Position numbers and translations under genes: made by a program | Assembly: GCF_014656055.1 (NCBI RefSeq) | Contig: NZ_BNBR01000002.1 | Span: forward strand, 499,164-563,163 | DNA: 64,000 bases | Direction of reading: 5' to 3' | Origin: Streptomyces griseosporeus | Lineage (GTDB): Bacteria; Actinomycetota; Actinomycetes; Streptomycetales; Streptomycetaceae | Notes under the pieces: model-generated | The model's input: the letters and a program-made list of their open reading frames with translations, nothing else | The model's database searches: none | What the model was told of the DNA's origin: nothing | In this document: one piece after another, positions 19,849 through 30,283 of the stretch | Position numbering within the stretch: position 1 is the stretch's first letter | How the letters are laid out: the number at the start of each line of letters is the position of its first letter

Positions 19849-20625
19849 GTGTCGTCACCCAGATCCCGTATCCACCGCAGGAGATGGCTCACCGGACTCG
19901 GCGCCGCCGCCGCGCTCGTGGTGGCCTTCCCCGCCACCGCCTTCGCCGCACCGCCCCCGGCGCTGCCCGCCAACGCCGACGACCTGGAGCGGACCTATCA
20001 GCCGGCCTTCGACTACGACACCGACGGCTGCTACCCCACCCCCGCCATCGGACCCGACGGCAGCATCAACACCGGCCTCAACCCGACCGGCGCCCTCAAC
20101 GGCAACTGCCGCGACGCCTCCGACCTGGACAACACCAACAGCTACTCCCGTGCCAAGTGCAACAACGGCTGGTGCGCCGTGATGTACGGGCTGTACTTCG
20201 AGAAGGACCAGGCGCTCCCGGGCATCAGCATCGGCGGCCACCGGCACGACTGGGAACACGTCGTGGTGTGGGTGCAGGACAACCAGGTGAAGTACGTGTC
20301 CACCTCCAACCACGGCTCGTTCACCGTGCACGCGGCCTCCGAGGTCCGCTTCGACGGCACCCACGCGAAGGTCGTCTACCACAAGGACGGCATCGGCACC
20401 CACTGCTTCCGGCTGGCCAACGGCAACGACGAGCCGCCCGAGAACCACAAGGGCACCTGGCAGTACCCGCCGCTCGTCGGCTGGAACGGCTACCCCGCCG
20501 GTCTGCGGGACAAGCTGAGCGCCTACGACTTCGGCAGCGCCCACTTCGGCCTGAAGGACGCGAGTTACGCCTCCCACCTCGCCTCGGCGAAGCCGTCCGG
20601 GATCCCCTTCGACCCCAGCGCGTAG
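19849..20625 (+). CDS. secreted NPP1-family (necrosis-inducing-protein-like) protein
   Basis: A 258-aa exported protein of the NPP1/NLP family, cytolysins best known from plant-pathogenic oomycetes, fungi and some bacteria. The signature heptapeptide GHRHDWE is intact at residues 130-136. A signal peptide (basic RRRW, Ala/Val-rich core, likely cleavage after AFAA) ends near residue 33. Cys pairs (CYP..., NCRD, KCNNGWC) could form disulfides. The GTG start has a strong AGAGGAGGA site. The gene stands alone with a large terminator hairpin downstream (20636-20691). Toxicity is not shown by sequence; a saprophytic role is also possible. Confidence 0.92.
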   Translation: MSSPRSRIHRRRWLTGLGAAAALVVAFPATAFAAPPPALPANADDLERTYQPAFDYDTDGCYPTPAIGPDGSINTGLNPTGALNGNCRDASDLDNTNSYSRAKCNNGWCAVMYGLYFEKDQALPGISIGGHRHDWEHVVVWVQDNQVKYVSTSNHGSFTVHAASEVRFDGTHAKVVYHKDGIGTHCFRLANGNDEPPENHKGTWQYPPLVGWNGYPAGLRDKLSAYDFGSAHFGLKDASYASHLASAKPSGIPFDPSA

Positions 20626-20635
20626 CGGTACGGGC

Positions 20636-20691
20636 GATCGGCCCGCGGACCTAGGACCCACGCCCCGCCGGGGTCCGCCCGCGGGCCGATC
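20636..20691 (+). terminator. long hairpin terminator after the NPP1 gene
   Basis: Outer arms 20636-20648 and 20679-20691 are 13-bp perfect complements. An inner 6-bp stem pairs 20654-20659 with 20671-20676. It begins 11 bp after the stop codon. There is no T-run. Confidence 0.7.
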
Positions 20692-20723
20692 ACGCGGCTC
20701 GGGCGCCGCCGTAGGGTCGCGTC

Positions 20724-21743
20724 ATGACCACGAAGGACACGAGCGGACGGCTCGACGAAGCGCTGGAACGGCTCCACACCTCCGGTCCGGAGTTCGGGGG
20801 GTGGCTCAGCAACCACGCCCCCATGGTGGCCGAGTCCCTCGCCTCGCGCGGCCGGGCCGGGGACGTGCACCACTGGCTGGACCTCTACAGCGACCGGCTG
20901 GAGGAGTTCCCCACCCCGGTCGCGGAAATCACCGACCCCGACTGGCGGGAGGCGCTCGGCGACCCCCGCCGGGCCGCCGACTGGATCGCCTACTTCACGC
21001 GCGCCCTCGCGGACCGCCCGTGGCGGGACGTCCTCGCCGAGTGGTGGCCGCGGCTGCTGCCCGGGCTGTACGCGGCGGCCACCCACCCGGTCATCCGGGT
21101 CGGGCACGCCGTACGAGCCCTGGAGGCGGAGCAGAACGAGCCTCGGCTGACCGAACTCGCCCACGCGCTCGGCTACTGGGCCGCGCGTCACCTGCCGGTG
21201 ACCGGCCTGGAGACGCTGCCCGGCGCCGCCACGGCCGACGCGGCCCTGGACGCCGTACCGCGGATCGATTCGGACCAGGGCGGCTACCTCGCCCGGCTGG
21301 CCGCCGTGCACCGGCTGCCCGTCTGGGCGGAGGACGTACACGACCCGGACACGGCCCGGCAGCGGCTGACGGAGCTGGTCCGTGCCGCGACGCACCGGTA
21401 CGCCACCCACGGCCACGGCGAGGAGACCATGCTGGTGCACGCGGCGACGGCGCCCAACGCGGTGCTGCGCACGCTGCCTTCGCTGCCCCGGCCGCTGTGG
21501 GTGCCGAGCCTGCACGCCGCGTGGACGGCGTCCGCGGCGGTGACCGCGATGTACGCCCCGGCGGAACCGGTGGCCTACCGCCCGCCGGGCGACATCACGC
21601 CCGAGGAGGTCGTCGAGCGGGCCCTCGCCCACGGCGACGAACACGTGATCAAACTGACCGACACGGCCCTGGACGTCGGCGACGAGCAGGCGCTGGCGGC
21701 CGCGCTGCGCGCGATCGAACTGAGCCGGCCGCTGACGGACTGA
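20724..21743 (+). CDS. questin oxidase-like protein
   Basis: A 339-aa alpha-helical protein matching the questin oxidase-like family, named after a fungal Baeyer-Villiger-type oxidase. Typical features are an N-terminal FGGWLSNHAPMVAESLA, HHWLDLYSDRLEE, WWPRLLPGLYAAATHPVIRVGHAVRAL and C-terminal ERALAHGDEHVIKLTDTAL with His residues. No cofactor motif is recognisable. Start ATG 20724. It may head a short run with the next two genes. The substrate of bacterial members is not known to me. Confidence 0.82.
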   Translation: MTTKDTSGRLDEALERLHTSGPEFGGWLSNHAPMVAESLASRGRAGDVHHWLDLYSDRLEEFPTPVAEITDPDWREALGDPRRAADWIAYFTRALADRPWRDVLAEWWPRLLPGLYAAATHPVIRVGHAVRALEAEQNEPRLTELAHALGYWAARHLPVTGLETLPGAATADAALDAVPRIDSDQGGYLARLAAVHRLPVWAEDVHDPDTARQRLTELVRAATHRYATHGHGEETMLVHAATAPNAVLRTLPSLPRPLWVPSLHAAWTASAAVTAMYAPAEPVAYRPPGDITPEEVVERALAHGDEHVIKLTDTALDVGDEQALAAALRAIELSRPLTD

Positions 21744-21817
21744 CCCCCGCGAGCCGGGGCGACCCCTCACCGCCCGTGCGTGGACGGCTGTCCGCCGTCC
21801 GGCGCATGATGGGCCCT

Positions 21818-22336
21818 ATGGATCATGAGGACGAACTCCCGGCCGACGTACCGGCCGAGGCGCTGCTCGCGCTCGCCGGCGGTCATCACGCGCGTGCCGG
21901 CCGGCCGCTCGGCGCCCGTGAGGCGGCCGGGCACCTGGTGAAGGTGTACGCGATCGAGGCGCCCGGCCGCACCGTCGGCGACGAGGAGGCGCGGGCGGCC
22001 CTGGAGATCGCCGAGGCCCACCTGGCGTCGGCGCGCCACCGCGGCTCCCTGGGACTCGCGGTGGTGCTGGTGCACGCGGGCGGCGACGGCGACTACGTGC
22101 TGGTCCACACCTGGATCGAGGGGCACATGGCGGACCTGGCGGTGTTCACGGGCCCCGCCGGGAAGCCGGAGCTGCTGCGGCCGGGGCGGGCCGGGCTCGC
22201 CCCGTGCGTGTGGGAGGCGGCCGTCCTCGCCCATGAGCGCGAGGCGTTCTCCCGGCACGTCCTGGACGGCACCGGGCCGCTCGCCGGCCGGCTGGCCGCG
22301 TGGCGTGCGGACACCGTCGAAGGGGCGCTGCGATGA
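21818..22336 (+). CDS. hypothetical protein
   Basis: A 172-aa soluble acidic protein that I do not recognise. It is Ala/Glu-rich with a central beta-rich block (LGLAVVLVHAGGDGDYVLVHTWIEGHMADLAVF) that looks like a compact alpha/beta fold. It has no signal peptide or membrane segment. The start at ATG 21818 is chosen because the long frame upstream belongs to the shadow of the questin-oxidase gene. Its stop overlaps the ATG of the GNAT gene by 4 bp, so the two are co-translated and may act together. Confidence 0.75.
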   Translation: MDHEDELPADVPAEALLALAGGHHARAGRPLGAREAAGHLVKVYAIEAPGRTVGDEEARAALEIAEAHLASARHRGSLGLAVVLVHAGGDGDYVLVHTWIEGHMADLAVFTGPAGKPELLRPGRAGLAPCVWEAAVLAHEREAFSRHVLDGTGPLAGRLAAWRADTVEGALR

Positions 22337-22803
22337 CCGCCGGGGAGCCGCGTGTGCGGCACGCCGAACCCGCCGATCTGCCCCGCGTCGCCGAACTCGC
22401 CGCCCAGCACGCCGCCTACGAGCGGGCCGCTCCCCCGGTCCCGGACCTCGCCGAGCGGCTGCGCACGCTGCTGTTCGGCACCCCCGAGCCGCGGCTGCGC
22501 TGCCTGGTCGCCGAGCTGCCCGGCGGCGAGCTGGCCGGGTACGCCACCTGCGCGCCGGAGTTGTCGACCTGGGAGGGCCGCGCCTACCTGCACATGGACT
22601 GCCTCTTCCTCGCGCCGGGCCACCGCGGCCTCGGGCTCGGCCCGCTCCTGGTGGACGCGGTGGTCGCCGAGGCGCGCGCCCAGGGCCTCACCGAGGTGCA
22701 GTGGCAGACCCCGGCCTGGAACGAGGGCGCGGTGCGCTTCTACGACCGGCTCGGCGCCCGCGCCAAGGAGAAGCTGCGCTACACCCTGAGCGTCGCTCCC
22801 TGA
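22333..22803 (+). CDS. GNAT-family N-acetyltransferase
   Basis: A 156-aa acetyl-CoA-dependent transferase. The N-terminus is RHAEPADLPRVAELA. The acetyl-CoA pyrophosphate loop reads LAPGHRGLGLGPLLVDAVVAEA, and the C-terminal WQTPAWNEGAVRFYDRLGARA is the classic motif B region. The ATG overlaps the stop of the preceding hypothetical gene. Substrate unknown; the pairing suggests the upstream protein could be its target or partner. Confidence 0.9.
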   Translation: MTAGEPRVRHAEPADLPRVAELAAQHAAYERAAPPVPDLAERLRTLLFGTPEPRLRCLVAELPGGELAGYATCAPELSTWEGRAYLHMDCLFLAPGHRGLGLGPLLVDAVVAEARAQGLTEVQWQTPAWNEGAVRFYDRLGARAKEKLRYTLSVAP

Positions 22804-22830
22804 CCCTCCCGAGGGTCTATCGTGTCCCGC

Positions 22831-23766
22831 ATGTCCGCTCCGGAACTCATCCGCATCGTCTCCCGTGACTCGCCCATGGCACTCGCCCAAGTCGAGCGCG
22901 TCCGCGCCGAGTTGGCCGCGGCGCACCCGCACGTGCGCACCGAGGTGGTGCCCGTGAGGACCACCGGCGACAAGTGGCTCGGCGATCTCTCCCAGGTCGA
23001 GGGCAAGGGCGCGTTCACCAAGGAGGTCGACGCGGCGCTGCTGGCGGGCGAGGCCGATCTGGCGGTGCACTGCGTCAAGGACGTGCCCGCGGACCGGCCG
23101 CTGCCGGCCGGCACGGTGTTCGCGGCGTTCCTGAAGCGGGACGACATCCGCGACGCCCTGGTCCACCCCGGCGGCCTCACCCTGGACGACCTGCCGCCGG
23201 GCACCCGCGTCGGCACGTCCTCGGTGCGCCGCGTCGCCCAGCTCGCCGCCACCCACCCGCACCTCAGGTGCGTGCCCTTCCGGGGCAACGCCAACCGGCG
23301 GCTGGAGAAGCTGGCCGCGGGCGAGGCGGACGCGCTGCTGCTCGCGGTGTCGGGGCTGGAGCGGATCGGACGCACGGACGTGATCAGCGAGGTGCTGTCG
23401 CCGGAGACGATGATGCCGCCGATCGGGGCGGGCATCCTCGCGCTGCAGTGCCGGGAGGGCGACCGGGACCTGATCGACGCGGTGAGCGCGCTCGGTGATC
23501 CCGCCACGCACCGGGAGGCCACGGCGGAGCGGATGTTCCTGCACGTCCTCCAGGGGCACTGCAACAGCCCCATCGCCGGTTACGCCCGGGTGGACCGCGG
23601 CGGCGAACTGTCCCTGCGGGCCTGTGTGTTCACCCCGGACGGCAAGACCCGGCTGAACGCCCACGAGTGGGCCGGCCGGCTCGACCCCGCCACGCTCGGC
23701 ACGTCGGTCGCCGTGGCCCTGCTCCGGCAGGGTGCCCGGGAGATCATCGACGGCATCCCGCACTGA
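22831..23766 (+). CDS. hemC: hydroxymethylbilane synthase (porphobilinogen deaminase)
   Basis: A 311-aa enzyme joining four porphobilinogen units into hydroxymethylbilane for haem and corrin synthesis. Motifs: [35 protein letters not shown]. The cofactor-attachment Cys244 sits in [11 protein letters not shown], where most homologs have GGC. The gene is not beside hemA/hemB/hemD, so it looks like a second, stand-alone copy. ATG 22831 lies 7 bp after a TATCGT element and could be leaderless; GTG 22822 with GAGGG upstream is the alternative. It is convergent with the next gene. Confidence 0.88.
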   Translation: MSAPELIRIVSRDSPMALAQVERVRAELAAAHPHVRTEVVPVRTTGDKWLGDLSQVEGKGAFTKEVDAALLAGEADLAVHCVKDVPADRPLPAGTVFAAFLKRDDIRDALVHPGGLTLDDLPPGTRVGTSSVRRVAQLAATHPHLRCVPFRGNANRRLEKLAAGEADALLLAVSGLERIGRTDVISEVLSPETMMPPIGAGILALQCREGDRDLIDAVSALGDPATHREATAERMFLHVLQGHCNSPIAGYARVDRGGELSLRACVFTPDGKTRLNAHEWAGRLDPATLGTSVAVALLRQGAREIIDGIPH

Positions 23767-23808
23767 GCCGGGACGGGCCGCCGGGCGCCGGGCGGGGGCA
23801 GGCGGCGG

Positions 23809-24330
23809 TCAGGCGGTGCCTTCCTCCGCCTGGTCCCGCAGGAAGTTGCTCACCTGGTGGGCCAGGCAGTCCCGGCCCGCTCCGGCCGGGACGTGGGCGG
23901 GCTGGACCGTGAGGCCGAGGCCGCCCGTCCACAGCCGGCGCTCGGCCCACTCGTCGTCGACCCGCAGCTGGATCTGCACGTCCACCTGGCCGAGCGCGGC
24001 CTCGGGCCCGGCGGCGTAGAGCACGGCGGTCGCCCGGCGCAGCGGGTAGACGTCGAAGCCCTCGATGAACTGCGAGTTGCGCCAGTCGATGAACGCGGAC
24101 TCCCCGTCGGGGCCGATCCGCACGTCGATCTGACCGTCCTCGAGGTGGATGCCGAAGCGCTCGGGACCGCGGTTCTCGACGACGACCCGGAGCCGGAAGT
24201 AGGTCAGCCCCTCGGCGGCGTCGTCCCGTCCGCGCGGCGGCTCGGCCGCCTCGAGTCCGTGGACGCGGACGCGCAGACCGGCATGCTCGTCGTACTCCTG
24301 CCAGTCCCCGACCACGTTCGGCTCGTCCAC
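23809..24330 (-). CDS. hypothetical protein, possible beta-sandwich
   Basis: A 173-aa protein without recognisable family motifs. The central part alternates strands (TYFRLRVVVENRGPERFGIHLEDGQIDVRIG), resembling the beta-sandwich domains of DUF4352-like proteins, but I see no lipobox or signal peptide. The C-terminal helix HQVSNFLRDQAEE is acidic. The GTG start has AGAGGTGG upstream. A well-formed promoter (TTGACA, 18 bp, TAGGAA) lies at 24359-24388 on its strand. Confidence 0.72.
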   Translation of the reverse strand: MDEPNVVGDWQEYDEHAGLRVRVHGLEAAEPPRGRDDAAEGLTYFRLRVVVENRGPERFGIHLEDGQIDVRIGPDGESAFIDWRNSQFIEGFDVYPLRRATAVLYAAGPEAALGQVDVQIQLRVDDEWAERRLWTGGLGLTVQPAHVPAGAGRDCLAHQVSNFLRDQAEEGTA

Positions 24331-24358
24331 AGTCCACCTCTCGACCTCTTGAAGCTGC

Positions 24359-24388
24359 TTCCTATCCAGGGGCTCAGTGCACTGTCAA
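24359..24388 (-). promoter_or_regulatory. candidate vegetative promoter of the 23809-24330 gene
   Basis: On the minus strand a perfect TTGACA (24383-24388) is 18 bp from TAGGAA (24359-24364), placed 29 bp before the GTG. It is one of the best consensus promoters in the window. Confidence 0.6.
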
Positions 24389-24590
24389 ATGAGCAGAATG
24401 GGCTGTGGCCAGGCAGTTCGCCCACCTTGATCGGTGATCAAGCCGTGCGCAGGGAGAATCCCGGAAACCGGCCGCGCGACCGGTTCGACGGGCGTGCCGC
24501 ACATCACGTCCGGCCATGATCGCCGTCGGCCCCGCGTCCTCACCCACCGGCGTTCCCCGCATGCGCACAGTTGCCTGATTCACGAATTTT

Positions 24591-24616
24591 GTTTCGCTGG
24601 CCCCGAATGGGGGAAT
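24591..24616 (+). promoter_or_regulatory. candidate sigma-B-type promoter before the sigma gene
   Basis: GTTT at 24591 and GGGAAT at 24611, with 16 bp between, resemble the Streptomyces sigma-B-family pattern (GnnT, 14-16 bp, GGGTA). It would allow autoregulation. The 24330-24746 gap holds no gene. It also contains TTGATCGGTGATCAA (24427-24441), a 15-bp palindrome. Confidence 0.35.
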
Positions 24617-24745
24617 GGTCCCCACAGTGCTTCGGACAGGAGGCACGTCCGTGGGAACCGGCCACGCCGGACCCGACGACGCCTGTCCGGTCCGCGCGCG
24701 CCTCCCATGGGACTGTCCCACCAGCACTTGCTGAGGGAGGCACGC

Positions 24746-25540
24746 ATGATGCGTACCGCCGGCCGAACCAACCAGCATCCGCACGACGACGCCCCTGACA
24801 CCGCCGGCGCCTTCGCCCGGCTGGCCGGCCTTCCCGAAGGCCCCGGGCGCCGGGCCCTGCGTGACGAACTGGTGGAGCTGTGGCTGCCCATGGCGGAGCG
24901 GATCGCGGTCCGCTTCCGCGGCCGCGGCGAGAGCCTGGAGGACCTGTACCAGGTGGCGGCACTCGGTCTGGTCAAGGCGGTCGACCACTACGACCCCGCC
25001 CGCGGCCGGGCCTTCGAGGCGTACGCCGTGCCGACGATCACCGGCGAGATCAAGCGGCACTTCCGCGACCACATGTGGACGCTGCACGTCCCGCGCCGGG
25101 TCCAGGACCTGCGCAACCGCGTCCGGCGCGCCGCCAAGGAGGTCGCGCAGACCACCCCGGGCAGGGCCCCGACCGTGGCCGAGATCGCCGAGCAGGCCCA
25201 GCTCACCGAGGAAGAGGTGCGCACCGGCATGGAGGCGCTGGAGTGCTTCTCCGCGCTGTCGCTGGAGGCCGAGATGCCCGGCACCGACGGGTACGCGCTG
25301 GGCGACGCGCTCGGCGGCCCCGACCCCGCCTACGACACCGTCGTCGACCGGGTCGCGGTCAAGCCCTGCATCGAGGCGCTCCCGGAGCGCGAGCGCACCA
25401 TTCTCTACCTGCGCTTCTTCAAGGGGATGACGCAGAGCTGCATCGCCGAGCAGCTGGGCATCTCGCAGATGCACGTCTCCCGGCTGCTCAGCAGCTGCTT
25501 CGCCCAACTGCGGGAGGAGATCCTCTCCGAGACCCGCTGA
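24746..25540 (+). CDS. RNA polymerase sigma factor, SigB/SigF family
   Basis: A 264-aa group 3 sigma factor. Region 2 (LEDLYQVAALGLVKAVDHYDPARGRAFEAYAVPTITGEIKRHFRDH), region 3 (VPRRVQDLRNRVRRA) and region 4 (LPERERTILYLRFFKGMTQSCIAEQLGISQMHVSRLL) are complete. ATG 24746 has a GGGAGG site; the longer upstream frame is rejected because it crosses the putative promoter. It is close in sequence to the sigma factor at 47474, and both begin with a similar HDDAPDTA segment. Sigma factors of this type answer to HATPase anti-sigmas and STAS antagonists. A hairpin terminator follows. Confidence 0.93.
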   Translation: MMRTAGRTNQHPHDDAPDTAGAFARLAGLPEGPGRRALRDELVELWLPMAERIAVRFRGRGESLEDLYQVAALGLVKAVDHYDPARGRAFEAYAVPTITGEIKRHFRDHMWTLHVPRRVQDLRNRVRRAAKEVAQTTPGRAPTVAEIAEQAQLTEEEVRTGMEALECFSALSLEAEMPGTDGYALGDALGGPDPAYDTVVDRVAVKPCIEALPERERTILYLRFFKGMTQSCIAEQLGISQMHVSRLLSSCFAQLREEILSETR

Positions 25541-25580
25541 GCCGGCGCCCGCCGGGCCCGGGCCACCCCGTTTCGGCGAA

Positions 25581-25610
25581 GGGCTGAGCCGCCGCTGGGC
25601 GGTTCAGCCC
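25581..25610. terminator. bidirectional hairpin between the sigma and ANTAR genes
   Basis: A 13-bp stem (25581-25593 with 25598-25610, one G-U pair) and a 4-nt loop lie between two convergent genes. The stop codon of the minus-strand ANTAR gene is inside the 3' arm. Confidence 0.65.
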
Positions 25611-25939
25611 ACCGACGGCGCTCCCGGGATCTGGGTGGGGCCGTGCCGGTCCAGGGCCTCCTCCAGCTCGGCCCGGATGTCCTCGGGCATCTCCCCGGCG
25701 CGTCCCCAGATCAGAATCAGCTCCGCGACATTGCGGAGCTTGATGTTGGTGTGCTGGGAGACCTCCTTCAGGACCTCCCAGCCCTGATCCGGCGTCACCC
25801 GGCCGAGGGCCACGATCATTCCTATCGCCTGGTCCACGACGGCATGGGAGGACACAGCCTCCTTCAGCTGATCGACTTCCTCCTGCAGTTCGAGGAGCCG
25901 ACCGGTTTCGTCGTCCGGTTCACGCGGTACTCGTGCCAC
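25604..25939 (-). CDS. ANTAR-domain RNA-binding regulator
   Basis: A 111-aa protein that is mostly one ANTAR domain, a three-helix RNA-binding antiterminator module. A short coiled-coil (ELQEEVDQLKEAVSSHAVVDQAIGMIVALGRVTPDQGWEVLKEVSQHTNIKLRNVAELIL) leads into the conserved Ala-Ile-Gly-Met-Ile. There is no sensor domain, so a separate protein may control it. The start is uncertain. GTG 25939 is chosen; an ATG at 26068 would overlap the divergent VOC start and add unlikely residues. The stop lies in the terminator shared with the sigma gene. Confidence 0.8.
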   Translation of the reverse strand: MARVPREPDDETGRLLELQEEVDQLKEAVSSHAVVDQAIGMIVALGRVTPDQGWEVLKEVSQHTNIKLRNVAELILIWGRAGEMPEDIRAELEEALDRHGPTQIPGAPSVG

Positions 25940-26066
25940 TCCTCCATCCTCGTCTCGGGTACGGCACGACGCCAGCGGGGGTACTCGACAGGCGCACCCG
26001 ACCCTTCCGGCCGGACACTGGTGGAGGGCCGGTGGCCGCCGGCCGAGGAGACAGGACGCGAGTGCC

Positions 26067-26870
26067 ATGAACCACGACAGCACCCCCACTCCCCCCGCGA
26101 CGGAGGTCGTCTCCACCCACTCCGTCTTCGGCGCACCTTGCTGGGTGAGCCTGACCAGCCGCGACCTGGAGGCCACGCAGGACTTCTACAGCGCGGTCCT
26201 CGGATGGCGGTGGCGCAAGGCCAAGCTCGGCGAGCACTTCCGCGTCGCCCTGGTGGACGACGTCCCGGTCGCCGGGATCGCCGCCGTCGCCGCGATGTGG
26301 CAGATGGCCGTGGCGTGGACCCCCTACTTCGCCGTGCCCAGCGCGGACGACGCCGCGAGCCGCGCCCGCGAGCGCGGCGGCACGGTGGCCGTGGGGCCGC
26401 TGTCGCTGCCGCCCGGGCGGGCGGCGCTGCTGGCCGACCGGGACGGCGCGACCTTCGGGGTGTGGGAGGGCGAGCTGGTCGGCAACTGGGAGAACTGGCG
26501 GCAGGCCGCCCCGGCGTTCGTCCGGCTGCACACCCGCGACGCGTTCGACGCCGCGATCTTCTACGGCGAGATCCTCGACTGGGCCTCGGACCGGCCCGGC
26601 TGCTGCGAGGTGCACTACGAGGGCGGCGAGGTCGTGCTGCGCAACCGCGGCGACATCGTGGCCCGGATCGAGTCGGGAGCGCTGGAGGCGGCGCCCGATC
26701 CGACGATCCGGCCGCACTGGCAGGTCCACTTCTCCGTGCCCGACGTGGCGGCCTGCGCCCGGGAGGCGGAACGGCACGGTGGTTCGGTGCTGGGCAAGGC
26801 CGTGGACGAGGCGGTCCTGCGCGACGCGGACGGCGCCCAGTTCACGGTGACGTCACGCCCCTTGCGGTGA
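26067..26870 (+). CDS. VOC (glyoxalase/bleomycin-resistance) family protein
   Basis: A 267-aa protein of two VOC modules (about residues 12-128 and 145-262). The first begins CWVSLTSRDLEATQDFYSAVLGWRW and the second FVRLHTRDAFDAAIFYGEILDW, the repeated pattern of this fold. Such proteins bind a metal for isomerase, dioxygenase or resistance functions; the reaction cannot be predicted. It is divergent from the ANTAR gene and ends before a strong bidirectional terminator. Confidence 0.88.
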   Translation: MNHDSTPTPPATEVVSTHSVFGAPCWVSLTSRDLEATQDFYSAVLGWRWRKAKLGEHFRVALVDDVPVAGIAAVAAMWQMAVAWTPYFAVPSADDAASRARERGGTVAVGPLSLPPGRAALLADRDGATFGVWEGELVGNWENWRQAAPAFVRLHTRDAFDAAIFYGEILDWASDRPGCCEVHYEGGEVVLRNRGDIVARIESGALEAAPDPTIRPHWQVHFSVPDVAACAREAERHGGSVLGKAVDEAVLRDADGAQFTVTSRPLR

Positions 26871-26897
26871 GACGGGAAGGCCCGCGGCCACACGGAA

Positions 26898-26934
26898 GAC
26901 GGCCGCCGTCGCGCTGGACGCGACGGCGGCCGTC
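26898..26934. terminator. bidirectional hairpin between the VOC gene and glgX
   Basis: A perfect 16-bp stem (26898-26913 with 26919-26934) and a 5-nt loop lie between the convergent VOC and glgX genes, the clearest GC-type terminator in this half of the window. Confidence 0.8.
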
Positions 26935-26963
26935 CGCTGTGCTCACCCGGCGGGTGCGGGGAG

Positions 26964-29113
<2,150 letters not shown>

Positions 29114-29117
<4 letters not shown>

Positions 29118-29620
29118 CGGGCGGTCTCCAGGACGCCGGTCTCCGGGCCGGCCAGGGCCACGGCCGGCATCTCACGGGGCACCTGCAGGAACTCGCGCAG
29201 GCTCTTCGGGGAGGGCGCGGTGGGCACCAGCGGTTCGCGGTCGCCGGCGCGGGCGCGCTGGGAGAACCAGATGACCTTGCTGCCGGTGTCGGTGGCGCAG
29301 CAGCCCCAGCCGTCGCTGATCGCGGCGAGGTGCTCGAAGCAGCTGCGGAGGTCCTGGTCGGGTCGCAGGTCGCTGTCGTTCTCCCCGATGGCGGTGATGA
29401 GGTGCTGGCCGTTCCACCACATCTCGATGGAGGTGTTCTTGTCGGTGGCGTGTTCGTCGATCGCCTTCAGCAGCATCTCGGTGCTGCGGCAGACGGGCTC
29501 GACCAGGGTGTCGAGGTCCCAGTACCGGAGGTGCGCGGCCAGAATGCGCCTGACCTGTCGGACCCGTTCCGGGCTGACTTCCACGTCGAGGTGGTAGTAG
29601 CAGGGCACTGCGGTCTTCAT
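29114..29620 (-). CDS. ATP-binding-like protein coupled to glgX
   Basis: A 168-aa cytosolic protein that appears in Streptomyces next to glgX/glgE clusters and is usually called an ATP-binding or 'Pep'-type protein. It has a weak GHKL-like layout: [46 protein letters not shown] and [19 protein letters not shown]. The catalytic N-box is degenerate, so it may bind a ligand or partner rather than act as a kinase. ATG 29620 follows a GAGGAG site. Its stop overlaps glgX. Role in glucan metabolism is by context only. Confidence 0.72.
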
Positions 29621-29914
29621 CGTCGTTGGCTCCTCACCGGCGACGCTCTGCGCTCCTTCCCGGCCCCGCGGGCCGAGACCCCGAACACGAAGCGTGAGCG
29701 AAGGTCGCTTCTGAGTCACCCCCCACCCTGCGGCCGCTACGCCATTCGTGCAACACGAGCGCACCACGACCAAGATCCAACAGGACGCTGGGTCATGTCC
29801 CGTGCACCATGAGTGCAGGCCTCGAGAGGTTTGACGACTCCGCGCCTCTGCTTGCTCGGCCGGCCCGTGTCCCGGGCGACGTACCTCTCGAATTCCCGGA
29901 AGGTGAACAGCGCC

Positions 29915-30211
29915 ATGCTGCTACCCGCGAAAGCCGAAGTCTCCCGGCATCTGCAGCGCTACCGGGCGTGGGAGCGCGCCATGCTGGCCGCCCCCGCCGA
30001 CAGCTCGGTCCGGGCCACCTTCGAGGACACCGGCTACACCCTCTGCGTGCTCATGGGCAAGCGCTGCGCCCGGGAGGCCGCCGACGCCGCCGAGCGCTAT
30101 CTGCGGTCGGGCACGGAGACCGCGCTGTGGAAGCAGGGCGCGCGGAGGGCGAAAAACGTCGCGCGCAGGAGTGGAACGCGCCCGAATCGGCGTTTCCCGG
30201 CGGGGCATTAG
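29915..30211 (+). CDS. DUF5133 domain protein
   Basis: A 98-aa protein with the actinobacterial DUF5133 pattern MLLPAKAEVSRHLQRYRAWERAML...FEDTGYTLCVLMGKRCAREAADAAERYL. Basic C-terminus (RRAKNVARRSGTRPNRR) could bind nucleic acid. The start is ATG 29915 with a GGAAGG site. Family members in Streptomyces tend to sit near regulatory and stress genes; function unknown. It lies 72 bp upstream of glgE on the same strand and could share its transcript. The 29620-29915 gap has an inverted repeat (GAAGCG/CGCTTC, about 29688-29710) but no gene. Confidence 0.82.
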   Translation: MLLPAKAEVSRHLQRYRAWERAMLAAPADSSVRATFEDTGYTLCVLMGKRCAREAADAAERYLRSGTETALWKQGARRAKNVARRSGTRPNRRFPAGH

Positions 30212-30283
30212 GCCTCCCCCGGTGCAGCTTGGTCATCCAACATCCGGGCGGCGCCCCGGAATCGAGCACGGCGGAGGTTCAGC

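Noticed and set aside
24434..24745. N-terminal extension of the sigma factor
   Set aside because: The extension has no homology to sigma factors and crosses the promoter-like region; ATG 24746 has a GGGAGG site.
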